This document shows positions 1-7,109 of a stretch of DNA of 64,000 bases, one piece after another. This DNA comes from Polyangia bacterium (lineage in GTDB: Bacteria; Myxococcota_A; Polyangia; Nannocystales; Nannocystaceae), in NCBI GenBank assembly GCA_030424595.1, contig JAUHWG010000015.1, forward strand, positions 1 through 64,000. Direction: 5' to 3'. Each line of letters opens with the position of its first letter. Position 1 is the first letter of the stretch. The notes beneath the pieces were generated by a model. The model saw only the letters and a list, made by a program, of their open reading frames with translations. It did not search any database and was not told where the DNA came from. The position numbers and the translations under genes are program-made.

Positions 1-2070
1 GCCCTGGCGCCGGCCTGCGGCTCGAACTGTCTCGACGACGGCTTCGCCTGGTCGCAGAAGAAGGACGCCTGCGTCGCCGCGGAGTCGGCGACGGAGTCGG
101 AGACGGCGACGACGACGATGACGGCGACCGAGACGGCGACGGTGACGGCGACGGACTCGGAGACGGCGACGGCGACCATCACCGCCGGCTCGGAGTCGGA
201 CACCGGCGGCCCGACCCAGTTCTGCAAGGACGAGGACATGGACGGGCAGGGCAACCCCGAGGACTGCATCCCCGCAGACGGCGGCGATGCGCCCCCCGGC
301 TACGTGCCGAACGGGGACGACTGCGACGACACCGACCCCGACACCTACAAGGGGGCGGCGGAGCTCGAGGATCCCGACGCGTGCATGACCGACAAGGACG
401 GCGACGGCTGGGGCGAGCCCAACCCTGCGCCGGGCGTGGTCCCCGGGACAGACTGTCTCGACAGCAACGAGTTCGCGTTCCCAGGGGCGGCGGAGCTCGA
501 GGACGAGAAGGCGTGCATGGAGGACGCCGACGAGGACGGCTGGGGCGACACGATGCCGCCGGACGGCGTCGACCCGGGCATGGACTGCAACGACGACGAC
601 TCCGCCACCTTCCCCGGCGCCGCCGAGAACGAAGATGGCATGGAGTGCAAGACCGACAAGGACGGCGACGGCTTCGGCGACATGGACCCGGCGCCCGGAG
701 CTGTCCCCGGTGAGGACTGCGACGACGACAACGCGTTCACGTTCCCCGGCGCGGCGCCGAACGACGATCCCGAGGCCTGCATGAAGGACGAGGACGGCGA
801 TGATTGGGGCGACGTGGACGTGCCAGGCGGGGTCGATCCCGGCACCGACTGCGATGATATGAACGAGTTCACCTTCCCAGGTGCGGCCCAAAACGAGTTC
901 GATCCCGACGAGTGCATGCGCGACGTCGACGACGACGGCTACGGCGACGACAACCCGCCCGACGGCGTGGTCCCTGGCATCGACTGCAACGACACCGACG
1001 CCGAGGTGGTCGCGAACTGTGCCGACTGCGAGCCGGACCAGCTCTTCTGTCTCGACGAGAACGTTCACCTCTGCAACATGGGCGGGACCGGCTCGAAGCT
1101 CGAGGAGACCTGCGAGTTCGGCTGCGACGAGGAGAAGGGCGCCTGCATCGAGGTGCTGACCGTCGACGCCGGCGAGTCGGTCTGCATCGATCAGGGGGCG
1201 ATGGCCCAGCTCCAGGCGGTGGCGATGGGCGGCGACGGTGTGTACGCCTGGGACTGGACCCCGGCGGACTCCCTCGACGATCCCAAGATCGACAACCCGG
1301 TAGCGACGCCGGCGGGGGCGACGACCTACACGGTCACGGTCACCGACGGTCAGAACGACATGGCCAGCGACAACGTCTCGGTCTTCATCAAGGACGCGGC
1401 GCTGGTGCTCGACGATGTCGCCTGCAAGATCACCAACTTCGAGTGGGGCGGCGGTCCGACGGTCAATTGGGACTGGAACCCGAACCCGGGCGAGCTGTGC
1501 CAGCTCAGCAACTCGACGCCGACGGCCCGCTTTTGCGGCTGGTCGCTGGACAACGCCAACATCCAGGGGCGCTTCCAGATCAAGACCGGGGCCGACGACG
1601 ACTACGTCGGCTTCCTGTGGGGCATCCAGCCCTTCGACCAGATGACCATGGAGCCTGAGCAGTTCTACTTCATGGGCTGGAAGCAGGCGAACCAGCTCGG
1701 CTTTTGCGGCAATGACTCGCCGCAGTCCGGCCGGGCGGGGATCATCGTCAAGCGGGTCGACGTCAAGGACGCGATGAACGCTCCGCTGACCTGCGCGGAC
1801 TTCCACGACCCGAACGACACCATGAACTCGGTGACGTTGGCGGACGAGGACGAGTTCTCGAACGTAGGCTGGCTCGACAACATCCCCTACATCTTCGACC
1901 TCACTCACACGCCGATGGGCTTCACGGTCAAGGTGATCCGCGAGGACAACATGGTGGTCGTCGCAGAGAAGGAGTTCATGGACGACACCTTCCCGAACGG
2001 GCAGGTCGGCTTCTACGCCTACTCGCAGCAGAACGCCTGCTTCTCGCAGTTCAAGACCAGCTGCCTCTAG
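1..2070 (+). CDS. Secreted MopE-repeat protein with thrombospondin C-like lectin domain (5' end outside window)
   Basis: The frame is open from base 1, so the gene begins upstream and 118 is only an internal ATG. The first visible residues (ALAPACGSN) look like the end of a lipoprotein signal, followed by a Thr/Glu/Ala low-complexity linker. Next come six metal-binding MopE-type repeats of about 45 residues, each with a D-x-D-x-D-G-W/F/Y-G core, a V-P/D-P-G-x-D-C turn and an F-P-G-A-A step. A Cys-rich knot follows, then a PKD/Ig-like segment (about residues 345-430 from the internal ATG), then a C-terminal domain with FLWGIQ, FYFMGWKQ and GQVGFYAYSQ motifs typical of the thrombospondin C-terminal lectin fold. 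Family knowledge suggests calcium binding outside the cell. Function is inferred; the stop at 2068-2070 is followed by a hairpin. Confidence 0.85.
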   Translation, partial: ALAPACGSNCLDDGFAWSQKKDACVAAESATESETATTTMTATETATVTATDSETATATITAGSESDTGGPTQFCKDEDMDGQGNPEDCIPADGGDAPPGYVPNGDDCDDTDPDTYKGAAELEDPDACMTDKDGDGWGEPNPAPGVVPGTDCLDSNEFAFPGAAELEDEKACMEDADEDGWGDTMPPDGVDPGMDCNDDDSATFPGAAENEDGMECKTDKDGDGFGDMDPAPGAVPGEDCDDDNAFTFPGAAPNDDPEACMKDEDGDDWGDVDVPGGVDPGTDCDDMNEFTFPGAAQNEFDPDECMRDVDDDGYGDDNPPDGVVPGIDCNDTDAEVVANCADCEPDQLFCLDENVHLCNMGGTGSKLEETCEFGCDEEKGACIEVLTVDAGESVCIDQGAMAQLQAVAMGGDGVYAWDWTPADSLDDPKIDNPVATPAGATTYTVTVTDGQNDMASDNVSVFIKDAALVLDDVACKITNFEWGGGPTVNWDWNPNPGELCQLSNSTPTARFCGWSLDNANIQGRFQIKTGADDDYVGFLWGIQPFDQMTMEPEQFYFMGWKQANQLGFCGNDSPQSGRAGIIVKRVDVKDAMNAPLTCADFHDPNDTMNSVTLADEDEFSNVGWLDNIPYIFDLTHTPMGFTVKVIREDNMVVVAEKEFMDDTFPNGQVGFYAYSQQNACFSQFKTSCL

Positions 2071-2090
2071 GCGCTGGGTAGACGAAGACA

Positions 2091-2120
2091 GACGGGCGGC
2101 GCCTCCGGGCGGCGCCCGTT
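2091..2120 (+). terminator. Hairpin after the MopE-repeat gene
   Basis: A 7-bp stem (ACGGGCG with CGCCCGT), one G.G mismatch, then 4 more pairs around a TCCG loop, 20 bases after the stop codon. The following bases are CGTCGTTCTC, only moderately T-rich. Likely an intrinsic terminator. Confidence 0.6.
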
Positions 2121-2217
2121 CGTCGTTCTCGGGGGCCAAACGGATGCGTACGAGCGTGCGAGTCTGACCGTCGCCCGGGGTCCACGGCGGCCTCAGGGCA
2201 GACGACCGGGAACTCTA

Positions 2218-2334
2218 CGGCGCGGGTGGACGGCGCGGGTGGACGGCGCGGGTGGACGGCGCGGGTGGACGGCGCGGGTGGAGGGCGCGGGTGGAGGGCG
2301 CGGGTGGACGGCGCGGGTGGACGGCGCGGGTGGG
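2218..2334. repeat. Nine tandem copies of a 13-bp unit
   Basis: Unit CGGCGCGGGTGGA repeated nine times without interruption. Copies 6 and 7 have C>G at the first base and the last copy ends in G. Because 13 is not a multiple of 3, all three frames read as Gly/Arg/Trp-rich peptides, so these are not genes. It lies between two convergent genes, just past the 3' end of the DUF3820 gene. Confidence 0.95.
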
Positions 2335-2337
2335 TAT

Positions 2338-2595
2338 TCAGGGCCGGCGAAAGGGGCGGTCCGGCGGCGCGAGGGGGCGCAGGAGATACTCGAGCCCGTT
2401 GGTCTTGATCTCCAGCATCATCGCCAGCTGCTCGCCGAGCTTGCCCTTGGGAAAGCCCTCACGGGCGAACCAGAGCAGGTAGCGCTCTGGGAGCTTCAGG
2501 AGCAGCGAGCCCGTGTACTTGCCGAAGGGCATCCGGGCGTGGGCGAGGTCGATGAGGACCTGGGTGTCGAGGCCTGGGGGCGCCGTGGGCTCCAT
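2338..2595 (-). CDS. DUF3820 family small protein
   Basis: An 85-residue protein matching the DUF3820 family (annotated in Pseudomonas as a quorum-sensing-regulated virulence factor). The family core is clear: MPFGKYTGSLL, LPERYLLWFAREGFPKGKLGE and an EIKTNGLEYLL helix. Full length for the family. Its biochemical role is not known; the fold resembles small nucleic-acid-associated proteins, but that is inference. It stands alone, with its 3' end against the 13-bp repeat array and its start about 48 bases downstream of the stop of the next minus-strand gene. Confidence 0.85.
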   Translation of the reverse strand: MEPTAPPGLDTQVLIDLAHARMPFGKYTGSLLLKLPERYLLWFAREGFPKGKLGEQLAMMLEIKTNGLEYLLRPLAPPDRPFRRP

Positions 2596-2643
2596 GGGCC
2601 TAGACTACCAGCCGGAGCGCGCCCGCGCGCGGGTCAGGGGGCC

Positions 2644-3192
2644 TCAGCTCCTCTGCGAGAGCTCCTGCTGGAAGCGGTCGTAGTGCCGCTTGGCGTCACC
2701 TAGCTGACCGAGCGCGTCGCGGAGGCAGGCGACGACCTCGTCGAGGTAGCCGTCGGCGGAGGCCGACCAGGCCCGGTTGACCAGGCGCTCGCCGCCGGCG
2801 AAGCGGGTCATCACCTCGGCGTAGCTGGCGAGGCCGAAGGCGGGGATCATCGACTCGCGGGCGTCGGCGAAGAGGGCCAAGGGCTCGGCCAGGTCGCCGT
2901 CGATCCGATCCTTGACCCCGTAGACGTCGATCGCCTCGCCGGTCTCGACCAGCCCCTCGAGGTTGATGACGACCTTGTTGAGGGCTGCGCGCATGGTCGC
3001 GAGATCCTCGTTGATCAGGTGCTCTTGGTGGAGGGCGCTCTTCGCCGTCATGCGGAGGAGGATGACGCCGACGAGGCCGAGGCCGATCGCGCCGCCGTAG
3101 GCCGCCCAGGTGATCTCACCGAGCTGGGAGACGCTGACGAAGGAGGCCGCGAGCACCCCGACCCACATCAAGATATGTCCTAGCAGACGCAT
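2644..3192 (-). CDS. Small two-helix membrane protein downstream of the OPT transporter
   Basis: 182 residues. The N-terminus has two hydrophobic segments (about residues 5-22 and 29-47), then a soluble, mainly helical region rich in Leu, Ala and Asp. No family recognised. The ATG at 3192 lies 3 bases after the OPT stop, so the two are almost certainly one transcript with coupled translation. The soluble part would face the cytoplasm if both ends are inside. It may be an accessory or regulatory partner of the transporter, which is inference from position only. Confidence 0.75.
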   Translation of the reverse strand: MRLLGHILMWVGVLAASFVSVSQLGEITWAAYGGAIGLGLVGVILLRMTAKSALHQEHLINEDLATMRAALNKVVINLEGLVETGEAIDVYGVKDRIDGDLAEPLALFADARESMIPAFGLASYAEVMTRFAGGERLVNRAWSASADGYLDEVVACLRDALGQLGDAKRHYDRFQQELSQRS

Positions 3193-3195
3193 GGT

Positions 3196-4980
3196 TCAGC
3201 CCCCCCCCGCGCCGGAGATCACGGCGGCCATCGCCTTGCCGACGCCGACGAGCGCCTCGCCGACGATGAGGCCGGCGGCGACCGGGATGCCGACGCTCTC
3301 GGCGAAGCCGCGGCCCTTGAACCGCTCGACCCCCATCCGCGCGAAGCAGCCGACGGTGTAGGTCATGACGATGTGGAAGGGCATGTAGAAGCCTAGGCCG
3401 ATGAGAACGCCGATCCCGCCGAGGCCGCTCATCGCCATCAGGCCGCCGATCCCAGCCCCAGCGCCGTAGCGGAAGGCCGGGACGTCACCGCCGATGATCC
3501 CCTCGATCACCCCGGCGAGGGCGGTCGCCTGGGCCGCGGGGAGGCGGGCGGAGCCGATCGTGTAGGCCTCGTGGAGGACGTAGATGAGGCCCATCATCAG
3601 GATGGGCCCGAGCCAGGTCGCGGCGAGCTGGGCGAGCTGCTGCTTGCGCGGCGAGGCGCCGACCAGGTAGCCCGACTTGAGGTCGAGCATCATGTCGCTC
3701 GCCTGGGCGATGGCGACGCAGATCGCCGCGCCGACGACCACCGAGGAGACGATCGTGGAGACGTCGCCGAGGCCGGAGGCGACGAGGATCAGGATCGTCA
3801 CCGCGATCAGGGTCATGCCCGAGAGCGGCGACCAGTTGGTCCGGCCGACGCACTCGGCGACGATCACCCCGGCCGCCCAGATCCACAGGGTGCCGAGCAC
3901 CGCCATCGAGATCGCGTGGCCGAAGGTCATGTTCGGCGCGGCGAAGAAGGCGATCGCGACGAGCGCGAGCCCGCCGAAGAGGATCGCCCCGTAGAGGAAG
4001 CGGATCGGCAGCTCGTCGTGGAGGCCGGAGCCCTCGGCCTTGGCCTTGGCCGCGTCCTGCATCGATCGCAGCGCCGAGCGGATCAGCGGGAAGGCGGCGA
4101 TGATCCCCCCGACCGCGGCGCCGATCAGGATGCCGATCCCGAGGGGGCGAAAGAGCCCCTCGCGCAGGGGCGTCGGCCCCTCGTGGACCACCGCGAGGAT
4201 CTCCGGAGAGCCGGTCGCGGCCAGGAGCGGGCCGAGGAAGAAGTAGCAGATGAAGCCGCCGAGCCCGAAGTAGAGGCCGCCGCGCCCAGAGAGGAAGCCG
4301 GTGCCGACGGTCAGCAGCGAGAGGTAGAAGGTCAGGTTGAGGTACTCGGGCGCGCCGATCGCGTTGCCGAGGGACCAGGCCTCGACGTCGCCGAGGAGGG
4401 TGTGGACCACCCCCGAGATCGCCGCGCCGCCGAGGAGGAGGAGCGCCTTGCCTGCGCCGCTGCCGGAGGAGCGGAGGATCGTCGCGACCGCGATCCCGCC
4501 GGGGTAGGCGAGGCGGTTGAAGTCGATCATCTGCTTGCGCAGGGGGATGACGAAGGCGAGGCCCAAGATCCCGCCGGTGATGCAGGCGAGGATCATCAGC
4601 AGCGCCGAGAAGTCGCCGGTGCCCGGGAAGGTCCTGTCGAGGATGAAGAGCGCCGGCACCGAGAACATCATCCCGGCGGAGGCGCCGTTGACCGCGGAGG
4701 CGATCGTCTGGTTGATGTTGTTCTCGACGATGCTGCTGCGGCGGAGGATGCCGCGGAGGATCCCCCAGCCGAGGATCGCCGCGAGCTCCGAGCCCTCGAT
4801 CGAGAAGCCGAGGATCAGCGCCGCGTAGCCGATCGAGACGCAGATCAGCGAGCCGATGAGGTAACCGACGACCAGCGCCGTCCAGGTCATCTCTGGGTAG
4901 ACGCCGCGGCGGATCGGCCGTCCGCGGGCGTCGACCGTGTCAGGCGGGGGGGTCTGAGTAGAGGTTGGGGTCGTCGCCAC
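3196..4980 (-). CDS. OPT family oligopeptide/metal-chelate transporter
   Basis: 594 residues with about 14-16 hydrophobic helices and the N-N-I-N-Q-T-I-A-S-A motif (about residue 87) typical of the OPT superfamily, also FAMILY-like G-G-I-A-V-A-T-I-L after the P-x-G turn near residue 165. Bacterial OPT proteins import oligopeptides or metal-peptide conjugates by proton symport across the inner membrane. Length is usual for the bacterial branch. The first 25 residues are polar and Pro/Thr-rich, then the first helix begins. Likely an operon with the small membrane protein that follows. The substrate cannot be told from sequence. Confidence 0.88.
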   Translation of the reverse strand: MATTPTSTQTPPPDTVDARGRPIRRGVYPEMTWTALVVGYLIGSLICVSIGYAALILGFSIEGSELAAILGWGILRGILRRSSIVENNINQTIASAVNGASAGMMFSVPALFILDRTFPGTGDFSALLMILACITGGILGLAFVIPLRKQMIDFNRLAYPGGIAVATILRSSGSGAGKALLLLGGAAISGVVHTLLGDVEAWSLGNAIGAPEYLNLTFYLSLLTVGTGFLSGRGGLYFGLGGFICYFFLGPLLAATGSPEILAVVHEGPTPLREGLFRPLGIGILIGAAVGGIIAAFPLIRSALRSMQDAAKAKAEGSGLHDELPIRFLYGAILFGGLALVAIAFFAAPNMTFGHAISMAVLGTLWIWAAGVIVAECVGRTNWSPLSGMTLIAVTILILVASGLGDVSTIVSSVVVGAAICVAIAQASDMMLDLKSGYLVGASPRKQQLAQLAATWLGPILMMGLIYVLHEAYTIGSARLPAAQATALAGVIEGIIGGDVPAFRYGAGAGIGGLMAMSGLGGIGVLIGLGFYMPFHIVMTYTVGCFARMGVERFKGRGFAESVGIPVAAGLIVGEALVGVGKAMAAVISGAGGG

Positions 4981-5020
4981 CGCGGAGCATCGTAGGGGAG
5001 CGAAGGCGCCCTTGTAAACG

Positions 5021-5446
5021 CTACTCGTCGGTGATCACGAGGACAGGCGTGAGGTCGGGGCCGGACTCCAGCCCGTGGTAGAGGGAGCCGTCGGGGTCGG
5101 CGGGGATGAGCCCGAGGTGGAGGGTCTTCTTCTTGATGGCGTCCGAGAGCACCGCGGGGGGGATCGTCCGGCTGACCACGGCGCCCGGGTCGAGCACGAC
5201 GCCGGGGTCCTCCAAGAGGAGGTCGAGGGTCGCTGGCGCGGCGGTGTTCAGGTCGAGGAGCGAGAAGCCGGCGACCTGGTGAAGCTCGCCGATCCTTCCC
5301 CCTGCCTTGGGTCCATCGGCGACGAACATCGTCAGCTCTGCGCTCTTGATGTTCAGCTGGCCCACCACCGGGGGCAGGGGAAAGCTCAGGTAGATCTGCG
5401 CAGGGCGTCCCATCGCCGGGAGGAACTCGGCGTCGAGGACGATCAC
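5021..5446 (-). CDS. Small beta-domain (DNRLRE/CBM-like) protein, possibly truncated at the N-terminus
   Basis: 141 residues from a GTG start. The pattern (alternating hydrophobic strands, SAELTMFVADG early, then HLGLIPADPDGSLYHGLESG and a final P-V-L-V-I-T) resembles DNRLRE or CBM-type surface beta-sandwich domains. The reading frame stays open upstream to a TAG at 5510-5512, encoding plausible protein (TEAATAHNATETEG), but contains no ATG, GTG or TTG before 5446. The gene may therefore have lost its original start and signal peptide. No neighbours help. Confidence 0.5.
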   Translation of the reverse strand: MIVLDAEFLPAMGRPAQIYLSFPLPPVVGQLNIKSAELTMFVADGPKAGGRIGELHQVAGFSLLDLNTAAPATLDLLLEDPGVVLDPGAVVSRTIPPAVLSDAIKKKTLHLGLIPADPDGSLYHGLESGPDLTPVLVITDE

Positions 5447-5533
5447 CCCTTCGGTCTCCGTCGCGTTGTGGGCGGTGGCCGCCTCGGTGCAGTCTCGCGG
5501 GCTCCTGTCCTAGAGAACTTGTGGGACTTGTGG

Positions 5534-6790
5534 CTAGTGAGCGCGTGCGGGGCCCGCCCCTGACGCCGCTGACGGCTCTTCGCCTGAGTCTTCGCCTGAG
5601 TCTTCGCCTGAGTCTTCGCCTGAATCCTCGCCCGTATCCGCGCTCAGCAGGGGCGTCTCAGAGGTCCCTCGGACCAGCTCGCTTCGGAGCTCGCGGAGCT
5701 CGCTGAGGAGCCGCTCCTCGAGGGCCAGGATGTCGCCGGAGACGTCGCCCTCGCGGACCAGGAGCGAGGTCAGCGTCGCCGTGAAGATGCCGACGACGAC
5801 CATCCCGGCGACGATCAAGAGGGCGGTCAGGAGGCGACCGGTGACGGTGTTGGGGTTGCGAATGTCGCCGAAGCCCCCGGTGACGACCGTCGTGAAGCTC
5901 CACCACAGGCTCTGGCCGAAGGTCTCGACGCCGCGGGCTCCGTCGGCGCCCTCGGCCATGTAGATCCCGAGGCCGCCGACGACGAGGACGACCACCAGGA
6001 TGCTCACCGAGCGCCGGAGGATCCGGACGTCGAAGGCGGCGGTGAGCTTGTCCATGCCCCGCCAGAAGAAGAGGATCACCCGGACAAAGCGGGCGAGGCG
6101 GGCGAGGCGGAGGAGGCGGACGAAGCGGAGGAGGCGGAGCGAGCGGCCGAGGCGGAGGGTGTGGACCGAGGGCAGGGGGATCGAGGTGATGAAGTCGACC
6201 CAGTAGCGCCGCCAAAACCAACGCTTGTCCTCGGCGAGGCGGAGCCGCCAGAAGAAGTCGAAGAGGAAGACCGAGCAGGCGCCGATGTCGACGTAGTCGA
6301 GGACGACGATCGTCTCAGGCGGCAGGCGGTGGGTCTCCTGGTAGAGGAGGATCGAGATGACGACGACGATCAGGGCCATGATCACCCCGTCGTAGAGGAG
6401 CCGCCGGGAGCGGGAGCCGAGGCGCTCCTGGAGGGCGTCGCTGAGGAGGCGCTCGGAGAGGGCGTCGGCGACCTTGCGCCGGAGGATCTGGAGCTCGTCG
6501 AAGTCACGCCCGAGGTCGACCGCCCGCTTGCGGAGCTCCTCGACCTCGCGCCAGTCGTGCTCGGCGAGCGCCTGATCGCTGCGCTCGCGGAGGGTGACCT
6601 GGGCGGCGACGAGGGTCTCACCGTCGCCGAGGAGGCGGTCGCGGATCCCCTGGAGCTGGGCCGCGCTGAGGTCGGTGAGGCGGTGACCGAGGAGGGCGCT
6701 CCTGTCGGCGGCGTAGCGCCGCGCGAGGTCATCGTTGAGGCGCTTCGCGCCGCTGACCCGGCGAGCGAGCCTGGCGAGCACTCCTTCCAT
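5534..6790 (-). CDS. Voltage-gated-type ion channel with atypical TGGFGD filter
   Basis: 418 residues from the ATG at 6790; the longer frame to 7084 only translates an Arg/Ala-rich repeat region and is rejected. Residues 1-125 are a charged, coiled-coil-prone cytosolic region. Six transmembrane segments follow: S1 (LIVVVISILL), S2, S3 (YWVDFITSIPLPS), an S4 with regularly spaced arginines (LRLLRFVRLLRLARLARF), S5, then a pore loop and S6. The pore reads SLWWSFTTVVTGGFGD where K+ channels have TVGYGD. The tail contains acidic GEDS units encoded by a 12-bp repeat. Family knowledge says cation, probably K+, conductance; selectivity is uncertain because of the filter. Confidence 0.82.
   Translation of the reverse strand: MEGVLARLARRVSGAKRLNDDLARRYAADRSALLGHRLTDLSAAQLQGIRDRLLGDGETLVAAQVTLRERSDQALAEHDWREVEELRKRAVDLGRDFDELQILRRKVADALSERLLSDALQERLGSRSRRLLYDGVIMALIVVVISILLYQETHRLPPETIVVLDYVDIGACSVFLFDFFWRLRLAEDKRWFWRRYWVDFITSIPLPSVHTLRLGRSLRLLRFVRLLRLARLARFVRVILFFWRGMDKLTAAFDVRILRRSVSILVVVLVVGGLGIYMAEGADGARGVETFGQSLWWSFTTVVTGGFGDIRNPNTVTGRLLTALLIVAGMVVVGIFTATLTSLLVREGDVSGDILALEERLLSELRELRSELVRGTSETPLLSADTGEDSGEDSGEDSGEDSGEEPSAASGAGPARAH
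5577..5628. repeat. 12-bp repeat inside the channel C-terminus
   Basis: CGCCTGAGTCTT-type 12-mers repeated about four times; on the minus strand they encode the GEDS tetrapeptide repeats of the channel tail. The period is a multiple of three, so copy-number changes would keep the frame. Confidence 0.85.
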
Positions 6791-7109
6791 CGCGGCCTGC
6801 GACTCTAGCAGGCTGGCGCGAAACTCCCACGCCCTCTTGGGGTGCGCGGCGTCGGCCTCGGTGCGCGAGGAGCTCGGCCCAGAGCCAGGGATTGCGCCTC
6901 GTATGGCGCCTCGTATGGCGCCTCGTATGGCGCCTCGTATGGCGTCAGGGATTGCGCGCGAGGCTGAGCGAGGCGGACCCCGGCGCGAGAGCGCGCGTCG
7001 TCGACGGTTCTCCGATCGAGCGCGGAGGAGCCGAGAACGAGCGCGCCCCGTCGCGAGCGACGAGGCGGCAGCGCTCCGGAACACGTCCCGGAGGGTCGTC
7101 CACGCGGGA
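6791..7109. other. Intergenic region between channel gene and peptidase gene
   Basis: About 320 bases with no convincing gene. It holds the promoter side of the channel gene (minus strand) and the four-copy 12-bp repeat. The rest (6942-7109) is GC-rich with nothing recognised. Confidence 0.6.
6894..6941. repeat. Four tandem copies of a 12-bp unit
   Basis: GCGCCTCGTATG repeated four times exactly, flanked on both sides by CAGGGATTGCG. The same unit with one change (CCTCGTGTGGCG in register) recurs at 24261-24304. Confidence 0.95.

Noticed and set aside
2226..2408. Gly/Arg/Trp-rich peptides over the 13-bp array
   Set aside because: Translation of a tandem repeat in all frames; not genes.
3571..4995. 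Long plus-strand open frame opposite the OPT gene
   Set aside because: Asp/Glu/Arg-rich shadow of a GC-rich gene; the opposite strand encodes a clear OPT transporter.
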